From Chthonomonadaceae bacterium (lineage in GTDB: Bacteria > Armatimonadota > Chthonomonadetes > Chthonomonadales > Chthonomonadaceae): DNA of 33,158 nucleotides. Numbering within the stretch: position 1 is the stretch's first letter; the number at the start of each line of letters is the position of its first letter. The stretch covers positions 1-33,158 of the forward strand of contig DAIDKH010000047.1 in the NCBI GenBank assembly GCA_027450145.1. The letters run 5' to 3'. The position numbers and the translations under genes were made by a program. Below, one piece after another: positions 15,379 to 22,305 of this stretch. Below the pieces are notes generated by a model that searched no databases, had not been told where the DNA came from, and saw nothing but the letters and a program-made list of their open reading frames with translations.

Positions 15379-16350
15379 TTACACACCATTTACTTTGTTA
15401 GTAAAATCATCCAGGTCATCGGCAATGAATTCGTCAATCCGCAGATCAATGTACGGGCCAACCTTGAAATGCCCACCTAGCGCTGTACGAAACATCTGAC
15501 CGCCGTCTCGCAGATTTCTCAGACCAGCGAGGAGGTTTCGCGTTTCCGCCAGTTGGTTCTCTAACGAAACCGATATTACCACAAGATCTGGCGCCTCAAG
15601 TGCAACCAGGTCAATAAAGCTATTTGTCGGTGTATCAGCGCCTACAAAGGTCACCTTCCAACCATCTGCATGAAGAGAATCCGCAAGCATGCGTACGCCA
15701 ACCGAATGCAGGTTACCAGCAACGCAGCCTAGCACCGCATGGCAATCGCGATGCACAACCGGCAAGCATATTTCTGCTACGCGGGCCATCATACGCTCGA
15801 CAATAGCACTTGCTACGTGCTCGCGTGCCTCATCCACCTTACCCTGCTCGTAAAGGTCGCCAATCAAGCGCAGTGCGGGCTGAAACACCTCGAGGTAAAT
15901 CTTTGCCATGCCAAAATTGGCCGACAGCATATTGTTCAGCACCGCCGAACATGCTGCTTCATCCCCCGCGAGGAGATACTGCAGTAGCTGGGACGCAAGG
16001 GCGGACGACTCAATTGACATGCCGTCTGCGCCCGCCCCGTGGTCGGCACTATCTCCTGGCTTTAGTCTCCTCCTTGCACCCCGCGATGCAACTGCATGCA
16101 TTCGTAAAAGAACCTCGGCAAAGGGCGCCTCAAGACTGTAGTATATGAACCTGCCCTCTCGTTCGGAATGAACAACATTTTGCGCTCTCATCTTTGCGAG
16201 GTGATTGCTAAGATTCGGCTGCTTGAGCCCAGTAATCTCGCACAACTCCGAAACAGATTTACGCCCTAATCTTAGTGCCTCAAGTATCGATCGGCGCGAA
16301 GGATCGGCAAGCGCTTGGGCGATACCGTCTGGGTCGTGCATACGAACCAT
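15379..16350 (-). CDS. ArsR-type HTH fused to cobalamin-binding domain (CarH-like regulator)
   Basis: A 323-residue one-component regulator. Residues 10-75 are an ArsR-type winged helix (SVSELCEITGLKQPNLSNHL), residues 112-195 a four-helix cobalamin cap, and 203-320 a B12-binding Rossmann domain. In the cap, Glu177-His178 match the EH of CarH's Wx9EH motif, but the tryptophan is Tyr167. The B12 domain has NLHSVG with His215 as the candidate cobalt ligand (the usual D/E-x-H-x-x-G with Asn), SVSL near 260 and LGG at 291-293. CarH/LitR proteins use a MerR-type domain with the same sensor and release DNA in light. This protein has the sensor on an ArsR domain. It probably responds to cobalamin, light or redox; the target is unknown. 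AGGAG lies 11 bases before the ATG. Confidence 0.85.
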   Translation of the reverse strand: MVRMHDPDGIAQALADPSRRSILEALRLGRKSVSELCEITGLKQPNLSNHLAKMRAQNVVHSEREGRFIYYSLEAPFAEVLLRMHAVASRGARRRLKPGDSADHGAGADGMSIESSALASQLLQYLLAGDEAACSAVLNNMLSANFGMAKIYLEVFQPALRLIGDLYEQGKVDEAREHVASAIVERMMARVAEICLPVVHRDCHAVLGCVAGNLHSVGVRMLADSLHADGWKVTFVGADTPTNSFIDLVALEAPDLVVISVSLENQLAETRNLLAGLRNLRDGGQMFRTALGGHFKVGPYIDLRIDEFIADDLDDFTNKVNGV

Positions 16351-16414
16351 TCTTTGTCATTCTCCTGCTCATAATGGCTCTAGCCAGTCGGTAGGCACAC
16401 GTTGTCAGTTCCAC

Positions 16415-16444
16415 ATTATAACGTTAGAGAATATCAAGTGTCAA
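16415..16444 (-). promoter_or_regulatory. Consensus sigma-70 promoter of the ArsR-B12 gene with overlapping palindrome
   Basis: Read on the minus strand, TTGACA (16439-16444) and TATAAT (16415-16420) are both perfect and 18 bases apart. Initiation would be near 16408, giving a leader of about 58 bases. The palindrome TAACGTTA (16419-16426) overlaps the -10 edge and is a candidate operator for autoregulation. Confidence 0.7.
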
Positions 16445-16535
16445 TAACATGAATACCTCAGGCTCTCCTGCTGCTAGGGTACACTTAACTGAGTTATGAA
16501 GTTATTCAATATCGGACGGACTTCAGGAGCGGCCT

Positions 16536-17279
16536 GTGATAGTACTGCTGGATTTCGACGATACACTTAGCGAATACAGCTCGTTTAACTTGCGATATGT
16601 TGAGACCATGGCCAACCTACTTACCAATGAGTTCGGCGGATCTCCAGACGTATGGTTCGGCAGTACAGCAAAAATGGCACTCGCAATTGAGGCAGACTAC
16701 AGTGCCCGGTTCGTCGGACAGCCCCTCAACGGCTACAACAGATGGCGCGAACACGCCAACCACTTGGCGGCGTCTATGCTCTTTGAATGGGCCGGTTTTT
16801 CCCCACCACCCGATGCTGTGCAAATAGTACGAGATCTTCACGAGGCGGCAGTTACTGCGAGCACTGCGCTATTTCCGGGAATGAGTGAAACGGTCAACAG
16901 CATTTATCAGGCCGGTGTGCCTATCTGTATGGCCAGTGGTAATGACTCTCGGCATATACAATTAGCCATTTCGCAGTTGGACATTGCCACGTACTTCACG
17001 CGCCTTTACGGACCAGATCTCCTAGATTGTGCGAAAGAGGGTCCAGAATTTTACTCACTTATTGCCGCTGATCAGGGTGTGGATCCCCACGAGTTCCTTG
17101 TTGTCGACAATGATCCTACCGCTCTGGAGTGGGCGCAGTCATCTGGAATGAATGTGCTTCATGTCCACCTTCTGACGGCGCCACCCACCAGGCGAGATAT
17201 GTTCGACCTCCCAACGATTACCGACCCAGAATCTGTTAGCCAGATTATTCTAGAACTCTCGCGGGTACAAAGAAGTTAG
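16536..17279 (+). CDS. HAD family hydrolase
   Basis: A haloacid dehalogenase-superfamily phosphatase of 247 residues. Motif I is DFDDT at residues 6-10 with nucleophile Asp6 and acid/base Asp8. Motif II is the Ser in MASGND, motif III the Lys in CAKEGPEFY, and motif IV VVDNDPTALEWA. A helical cap lies between motifs I and II, as in phosphoglycolate phosphatase-like members. The substrate is not evident. The GTG start has GGAG 6 bases upstream. It is divergent from the ArsR-B12 gene and 60 bases ahead of ndk. Confidence 0.85.
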   Translation: MIVLLDFDDTLSEYSSFNLRYVETMANLLTNEFGGSPDVWFGSTAKMALAIEADYSARFVGQPLNGYNRWREHANHLAASMLFEWAGFSPPPDAVQIVRDLHEAAVTASTALFPGMSETVNSIYQAGVPICMASGNDSRHIQLAISQLDIATYFTRLYGPDLLDCAKEGPEFYSLIAADQGVDPHEFLVVDNDPTALEWAQSSGMNVLHVHLLTAPPTRRDMFDLPTITDPESVSQIILELSRVQRS

Positions 17280-17339
17280 GCTGCACCCACACGATGCTGC
17301 ATAACATGTGCGAATGAATAACAGGAGATTATCTACAAA

Positions 17340-17756
17340 TTGGAACGAACGTACATTATGATTAAACCAGATGGGCTAGAGCGACGCCTTGCCGGTGAGA
17401 TCATTCGCCGATTCGAGACCCGAGGCCTCAAGCTCGTTGCTCTTAAAATGCTGGTTCCATCACGACAGACTGCCGAAGCTCATTATGCCGTCCACCGCGA
17501 CAAACCATTCTTCGCAGATCTCGTCAACTTCATTACATCAGGACCAGTAGTCGCAATGGTATGGGAAGGCGAAGAGGCAGTTAAGCTCACGCGCACCATG
17601 ATTGGAGCCACGCGGCCGACGGAGGCAGCACCGGGTACCATTCGCGGTGACTTCACGACATTGCTTCAGGCGAATCTCGTCCACGGCTCGGACTCCGTAG
17701 AAAATGCTGCCGCCGAGATTTCTCTTTGGTTTAGCCCACAGGAGATCGTTGGCTAA
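17340..17756 (+). CDS. ndk: Nucleoside diphosphate kinase
   Basis: Transfers the gamma-phosphate from ATP to other nucleoside diphosphates. The 138 residues are the normal length. [11 protein letters not shown] opens the protein and the active-site block NLVHGSDS carries the phosphorylated His115; [15 protein letters not shown] is also diagnostic. The start is TTG, since the family's N-terminus begins MERT and the next ATG would cut into the first strand. AGGAG lies 12 bases upstream, which is long. Confidence 0.97.
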   Translation: MERTYIMIKPDGLERRLAGEIIRRFETRGLKLVALKMLVPSRQTAEAHYAVHRDKPFFADLVNFITSGPVVAMVWEGEEAVKLTRTMIGATRPTEAAPGTIRGDFTTLLQANLVHGSDSVENAAAEISLWFSPQEIVG

Positions 17757-17767
17757 CAATCCCCCAG

Positions 17768-17805
17768 CCGCCCAGGTCGTCGGAAACATCCTGCGGTCTG
17801 GGCGG
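17768..17805. terminator. GC-rich hairpin between convergent ndk and cydB
   Basis: CCGCCCAG (17768-17775) pairs perfectly with CTGGGCGG (17798-17805) around a 22-base loop. It is placed between the ends of ndk and cydB. No T-run follows on either strand, so it is a probable but unproven bidirectional terminator. Confidence 0.45.
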
Positions 17806-17830
17806 AGACTATCCAGCATGCCCCCAACGG

Positions 17831-18877
17831 TTAGTGGCCGTAGACACTAGTACCGAGCTTCACTTTTCCTCTAAACGACCGAAACAACATTGAGAAGTAA
17901 ACTATTGCAAGGACGATTGCGATAGACCACCACACCAGACCAATTTCCAGGCCAACCTTACCACTTGCGGAATTTGCCACCGTTAGGTCAGCGTAGGGAT
18001 TAAGGGTGGAACGAAGCAGCACAGGGTAAACACCTGCAGCCGTTGCCGCCAGCAATCCCAGCAAGACTCCAGTAGTGGAAAGGAATGCCATTAAGTCATT
18101 TTTGCGACGAAGCATTACCGGCAAGCTCGCGGCGCTTACGGCTATTAGGAGCGCAAGAAGCCAGGTCCAGGGACGGTCGATGAGGTGGGCATAGAGCGAC
18201 GGACACACAGCATTCGTAGCTAAAGTAACGAGCACGCCCAGTACAAACATAGTCGGCCAGAGAATTGCTGCGGCGGTTCTCGTGCGCTCATATACCGCGT
18301 TGTCCGTCTTAACCAGCAGGTAACAAGCGCCGTGCAGCGCAAGGGCGACTGTTGCGAATAGGCCCACCAAAACAGTGTACCAATCTAAAACCCCAGGTTC
18401 CGGTCCGGTTCTAAAGTTGGTAAACAGTGGTCCCCTAAAATACCCTGCGGACGTAAGTGGAACGCCCCTAATCACATTGCCCAGGGCTGCACCTAGGATG
18501 ATTGCCATTAGAATTGATGAAAGAAAAAACATACCATCCCACCCCGCCCGCCAGATCCAATGCTTTTCATGAGAACGCAGCTCAATCGAAAGCCCACGCA
18601 TCACGAGGAGCCAAAGTGCCATCATGAGCGGTAGGTAAAATCCACTAAATCCTGCGGCATAAACGCGAGGGAAAGCGAATACAAGGGCGCCACCACCTGC
18701 CAATAGCCATACTTCGTTACCATCCCACACTGGGCCTATTGCAGCCAACGTTGTCTGGCGCTCTACGTCGGTACGTGCCACAAACAGGTGCAGAATACCT
18801 ACACCAAAATCAAACCCGTCAAGAACGACGTAGACTGCCATCATAACGGCCACTAAGGCGAACCAAATTGATCCCAT
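17831..18877 (-). CDS. cydB: Cytochrome bd ubiquinol oxidase subunit II
   Basis: The second subunit of the cytochrome bd quinol:O2 oxidase in the inner membrane. The 348 residues contain eight or more hydrophobic segments, and the N-terminal YVVLDGFDFGVGIL and GPVWDGNEVWLLAGGGALVFAFP blocks are characteristic of CydB. It follows cydA by 31 bases with AAAGG before the ATG. No CydX-like peptide is seen after it, and no cydDC genes are in the window. Confidence 0.95.
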   Translation of the reverse strand: MGSIWFALVAVMMAVYVVLDGFDFGVGILHLFVARTDVERQTTLAAIGPVWDGNEVWLLAGGGALVFAFPRVYAAGFSGFYLPLMMALWLLVMRGLSIELRSHEKHWIWRAGWDGMFFLSSILMAIILGAALGNVIRGVPLTSAGYFRGPLFTNFRTGPEPGVLDWYTVLVGLFATVALALHGACYLLVKTDNAVYERTRTAAAILWPTMFVLGVLVTLATNAVCPSLYAHLIDRPWTWLLALLIAVSAASLPVMLRRKNDLMAFLSTTGVLLGLLAATAAGVYPVLLRSTLNPYADLTVANSASGKVGLEIGLVWWSIAIVLAIVYFSMLFRSFRGKVKLGTSVYGH

Positions 18878-18908
18878 TTCACGCTACCTTTCGCTGCACC
18901 TCAACCGA

Positions 18909-20273
18909 TTAATCTGTCGACGCCGTTACATGGGTATCCATCGACTCGTGGTAACCCGCAGTGTCGGGGCCACGACCAATCTCTCGCATGATTAAGTAGG
19001 CGAAGAGCAGAGCAACCACAGTATATAGACCACAGAAACCTAGCGTGGTGAAGGCCACGTCACCGCCGCTTACTGTTGGTGAAGCTCCAGCGAGGGTCCG
19101 CTCAAGGCCATACACCACCCAAGGTTGCCGCCCGATTTCGGCAACCATCCAACCTGCAGTTGTAGCTATATACGGAAACGGAAAAGCAAGCATGAGCACC
19201 CAAAGGAGTGGTCGATTTCTGAATAGCCGCCCGCCTCGCAACTGCCATGCAGAGAACAACATGAGCGCGATAAAGAGCGTGCCCAAACCAACCATGATGT
19301 GATACGAGTAGTAGAGAAGCTCCACGTTATCTGGCTGAACATTTTTAGGAAATGAGTCTAACCCCTGAACCTTCGCACCGAAATCACCATAGGCAAGGTA
19401 ACTCAGGATACCCGGGACCTCAATAGCGTTCTCGATTTTCCCGGTTTGTAGATTCGGCTGCCCCATAATTGCCAGGGATGCATCTGCACTCGTCGTAAAT
19501 TTGCCTTCCATTGCCGCTAGCGCAGGCTTCTGGTAGCGCGACATCATCTTGCCCTGCCCGTCTCCAGTAGGGAAGATTTGAAGCAACGTTGCAATACATC
19601 CAGTGACAACCGCGACTCGTAGGAATGCTTTGGCGTGCTCTACATGCATGCCGGCAAGAATGTAGTACGCGGCTACCGCACTAACTACAAAGGATGCTGT
19701 CGCGACTGTGGCGACCATGTTATGAGAGTACTCCCATAGTGCCCAGGGATTTAGAAGATAAACCACCGGGTTCGCCAGGTGTAAATCCCCATTATGACTA
19801 GCCACGTATCCAACTGGATGCTGCATAAACGCATTGGTCACAATGATGAAGTAGCCCGACAGCCAGCTTCCAAGGAACAGCATGACGGCGGACAGCGTGT
19901 GAACCTTCTGCCCAAACCGCTTTTCACCAAACAACAGAATGCCTAGAAACGAGGACTCTGCAAAGAATGCAAACATGCCTTCCATCGCCAGAGACATGCC
20001 AATAACACCGCCGGCAAAGTTGCTAAACGCCGCCCAGTTCGTCCCAAATTGAAACTCCATGGGTATACCAGTCACAACGCCTACCGCAAAATTAATTCCG
20101 AATATCCGCGTCCAGAATCTGGCAGATTCATTATAAATCGCGTCCTTCTTGCTGATATACAGTAACTTAAAGATAACGATTAAAAGCGCCAGACCCATGG
20201 ATAGCTGTGGGAAGAGGTAGTGATAAATAATGGTGAACGCAAACTGAAACCGGCTCCATCCTACTGCACTCAT
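18909..20273 (-). CDS. cydA: Cytochrome bd ubiquinol oxidase subunit I
   Basis: The heme-bearing subunit that oxidises quinol and reduces oxygen. I start it at the ATG at 20273 (454 residues), because this gives the family N-terminus SRFQFAFTIIYHYLFPQLSMG, with His18 as the counterpart of the heme ligand His19, and GGAG lies 7 bases upstream. The open frame extends to 20369, but those 32 residues do not look like CydA. FGTNWAAFSNFAGGVIG, FAFFAESSFLG and GRQPWVVYG are conserved blocks. At 454 residues it lacks the length of long Q-loop enzymes such as that of E. coli, so it is probably the short Q-loop (CIO-like) type. A divergent ArsR/TlpA pair shares its upstream spacer. Confidence 0.95.
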   Translation of the reverse strand: MSAVGWSRFQFAFTIIYHYLFPQLSMGLALLIVIFKLLYISKKDAIYNESARFWTRIFGINFAVGVVTGIPMEFQFGTNWAAFSNFAGGVIGMSLAMEGMFAFFAESSFLGILLFGEKRFGQKVHTLSAVMLFLGSWLSGYFIIVTNAFMQHPVGYVASHNGDLHLANPVVYLLNPWALWEYSHNMVATVATASFVVSAVAAYYILAGMHVEHAKAFLRVAVVTGCIATLLQIFPTGDGQGKMMSRYQKPALAAMEGKFTTSADASLAIMGQPNLQTGKIENAIEVPGILSYLAYGDFGAKVQGLDSFPKNVQPDNVELLYYSYHIMVGLGTLFIALMLFSAWQLRGGRLFRNRPLLWVLMLAFPFPYIATTAGWMVAEIGRQPWVVYGLERTLAGASPTVSGGDVAFTTLGFCGLYTVVALLFAYLIMREIGRGPDTAGYHESMDTHVTASTD

Positions 20274-20670
20274 ATGGCAACTCCATTTCCACACGCGCAA
20301 AAAAGCCAACCCACTATACTGCAATATTTCCCTGATTGTACCCACTTGTTGACGTGGGGCTATCCTCAATATGCAGGATTTTACCGAACATTAACCAACG
20401 ATTCCCGAGCGACCCGGTCCGAATAATAACCGGAATGGGCAGTCCCTACCTACTGCCGTTCGTTTCAAATAAGCATAGATGATGATCGTAATTCAAAAAT
20501 ATAGTAGCTTACGAACCACCGGCCAACCATTGTTATTTTATTAACGTATATAATTATAGTTGGTGTAAAATGAACTATTTTGCATCGACCTTGATGCGAC
20601 TACTAATTGACAAACTACGTATATTGTGATATAACTATCTATAATTATATCGCAAACATGGACAACACCT
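20274..20670. promoter_or_regulatory. AT-rich spacer between cydA and arsR with twin palindromes
   Basis: A 397-base spacer. The perfect palindrome TATAATTATA occurs twice, at 20549-20558 and 20640-20649, 91 bases apart. The first includes a minus-strand TATAAT (20553-20558) that could be a cydA -10, giving a long leader of about 275 bases. The second overlaps the predicted start of arsR transcription. GATATAA (20628-20634) and TTATATC (20645-20651) form a larger dyad around it. The cydA-proximal part carries a small hairpin (CCCAC 20341-20345 with GTGGG 20354-20358) and nothing else recognisable. Confidence 0.5.
20607..20635 (+). promoter_or_regulatory. Promoter of the arsR-tlpA pair
   Basis: TTGACA (20607-20612), a 17-base spacer and TATAAC (20630-20635), with TGn directly before the -10 (extended -10). 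Initiation would be near 20642, about 29 bases before the start codon and inside the second palindrome. Confidence 0.65.
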
Positions 20671-20976
20671 ATGACCTCAAATTCAGCCTGCTCGTTAATC
20701 GATATGGAAACACTGGAGCGAATAGCCCCTATCATCAGGCATACAGCTCATCCGCTTCGATTGCGCATTCTTGACTTCCTTTCGTCCCAAGAGGAACCGC
20801 AAACGGTTACGGCCATTATCGAAGCGTGTAAATCTCCACAGGCCATTGTAAGCCAGCAGCTGCGTATCCTGAAGGATCAGAATGTTTTGAGCGCACGACG
20901 AGATCGTAACCATGTGAAATACAGTGTGGCCAATAGCAACGTCCTCCTGTTGCTAGACTGCATTCGGCGCCACTAA
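20671..20976 (+). CDS. ArsR family transcriptional regulator
   Basis: A 101-residue winged-helix protein of the ArsR/SmtB family: HPLRLRILDFLSSQE (alpha1/alpha2), IVSQQLRILKDQNVLSARRDRNHVKYSV (recognition helix and wing). The ELCVCDL metal motif is absent. Three cysteines are present, at 7, 53 and 97. Cys53 sits just before the recognition helix and Cys97 in the C-terminal helix, so a redox or sulfur-sensing dithiol like that of SqrR/BigR is possible, though the spacing differs. No ribosome site is visible before the ATG. It is followed after 5 bases by a TlpA-like gene and is divergent from cydAB; the spacer palindromes suggest it controls both. Confidence 0.9.
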   Translation: MTSNSACSLIDMETLERIAPIIRHTAHPLRLRILDFLSSQEEPQTVTAIIEACKSPQAIVSQQLRILKDQNVLSARRDRNHVKYSVANSNVLLLLDCIRRH

Positions 20977-20981
20977 CGTCG

Positions 20982-21548
20982 ATGGTGAAGTCTACCCAAA
21001 CTGCTAAACCTGGGCGCGGCGCAGAGAGATTTCTGGTTGTCGTCATTGTGCTGTGTGTGATTTGGCTTTTCGCGTTTCAAATGGGGCTCGTGACAGACCA
21101 GCAGCTAAGTATCAAGCCAGTTGCCGAGCGGCAGCCATTAGGCAGCATGTCTATGCCACTGTTGAATGGTGGCACATGGAACTCAGCTAGCGAAAAGGGC
21201 AAGGTGCTGTTAATTAACTACTGGGCTACCTGGTGCCCGCCTTGCCGGCATGAACTGCCCGACCTAGAGAAGCTATACCAGAAGTACGGTTCAAAAGGAT
21301 TTGAGGTTGTAGGGATTGAGATGGGCGGCGAACCCAAGGCCCAGGTTCAGTCGTTTGTGCAATCCAATAACATCACCTACCCGGTAGCATTCCCAACAGA
21401 TGTGCAGGCACTAGTAAGCGTCGCCCCGGCGCTCCCAACTTCTGTATTGACGGATCGGCAAGGTAGAGTAGTGATGAGCATTACCGGCGCAATTAACCGG
21501 TCACAATTTGAACCTGTGCTCAAAAAGCTTCTGGTGGAACACGATTAG
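20982..21548 (+). CDS. TlpA/ResA-type membrane-anchored thioredoxin
   Basis: A 188-residue protein with one N-terminal membrane anchor (about 17-36) and an extracytoplasmic thioredoxin fold. The redox motif WCPPC has Cys85 and Cys88, preceded by LLINYWAT; ALPTSVL supplies the cis-proline. TlpA/ResA/CcmG proteins reduce periplasmic disulfides, often on apocytochrome c or copper-delivery proteins for oxidases. It lies 5 bases after the ArsR gene and shares its promoter, and stands opposite cytochrome bd, so a role in respiratory-enzyme maturation or thiol homeostasis is a reasonable inference. It converges with the hydrolase gene over 16 bases, which contain a small stem (TAGTC 21552-21556 with GACTA 21563-21567). 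Confidence 0.9.
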   Translation: MVKSTQTAKPGRGAERFLVVVIVLCVIWLFAFQMGLVTDQQLSIKPVAERQPLGSMSMPLLNGGTWNSASEKGKVLLINYWATWCPPCRHELPDLEKLYQKYGSKGFEVVGIEMGGEPKAQVQSFVQSNNITYPVAFPTDVQALVSVAPALPTSVLTDRQGRVVMSITGAINRSQFEPVLKKLLVEHD

Positions 21549-21564
21549 CTGTAGTCTGATTGGA

Positions 21565-22305
21565 CTAGCCGTTACGAACTTCATCAGCTAGCTTTTGCAG
21601 CCAGGCATATACCGACGCCTTGGCTGCGTCTGGAAGATCCATATGCGAGGAATTGACCTCTAAGTAATCGCTCCCCGGCCGTAATCTGTTGGCGAGAGCC
21701 TGTACACGTGTCACGGGTAACAGAACATCCTGACCAGCCGCAACAAATAGGGCCGGGCACGTAATGGGCGTGAGTAGTTCCACGAATTCCTCTAATTGGC
21801 CAACAAATTCCTCTGCAGTCGCTCCGCTCACGTGATCTCCGCGCTGTTCCAGCATCTTTCTGCCTATCACTGACTGAAAGCCTTTTGCTGGATGTTCCCC
21901 CATCGCCATTGCTATAACCGCCGTCGGTGCGACATCTGTTTCCCGCAGGTACGAGATCGCGCTTAGGCAAGCAGCCGCGCCCAGCGAGTGACCACACAGG
22001 ACGTACTCAGATTGAGGTAAGTTTTCGCAGAAAGCCCGAATGACCGACAATATGTTTGCTGCAGCAACCTGGGGTGTCGCCATCCGACCGCCAGAAGCCC
22101 CGAGTTTATGGCCAGCAAGATCCATTGTCAAACACTCGAGCCCTCGCAAGCAAAGGTAACTCGCCAGGCCATCCATACTGTACTTGCCTGCCGTGTATCC
22201 ATGCACAAGAATAGTGGTGAACCTGGCTGTCGTCGTCGCAGGTACATATCGCAAGCAGGCGATGGAATAGTCCTCGCACGGAACCAGCAGCGATTGAAGC
22301 CTCAT
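21565..22305 (-). CDS. Alpha/beta hydrolase
   Basis: A serine hydrolase of 246 residues. HGYTAGKYSMDGLASYL is the oxyanion-hole region, GHSLGA has nucleophile Ser107, and GQDVLLP (Asp193) and SSHMDLP (His221) complete the triad. The layout resembles monoacylglycerol lipase-like and other esterases; the substrate is unknown. I choose the ATG at 22305 because it overlaps the lnt stop as ATGA, implying translational coupling. An in-frame start at 22347 would lie inside lnt. Pairing with lnt may hint at lipid chemistry, but this is weak. Confidence 0.88.
   Translation of the reverse strand: MRLQSLLVPCEDYSIACLRYVPATTTARFTTILVHGYTAGKYSMDGLASYLCLRGLECLTMDLAGHKLGASGGRMATPQVAAANILSVIRAFCENLPQSEYVLCGHSLGAAACLSAISYLRETDVAPTAVIAMAMGEHPAKGFQSVIGRKMLEQRGDHVSGATAEEFVGQLEEFVELLTPITCPALFVAAGQDVLLPVTRVQALANRLRPGSDYLEVNSSHMDLPDAAKASVYAWLQKLADEVRNG

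Noticed and set aside
15361-15380. ACTGG/CCAGT hairpin near a T-run downstream of the ArsR-B12 gene
   Set aside because: For the minus-strand transcript the run after the stem is A, not U, so it cannot be an intrinsic terminator for that gene.
18909-20369. Longer cydA frame starting at 20369
   Set aside because: The extra 32 residues do not resemble CydA, while the ATG at 20273 has a good ribosome site and the correct N-terminus.
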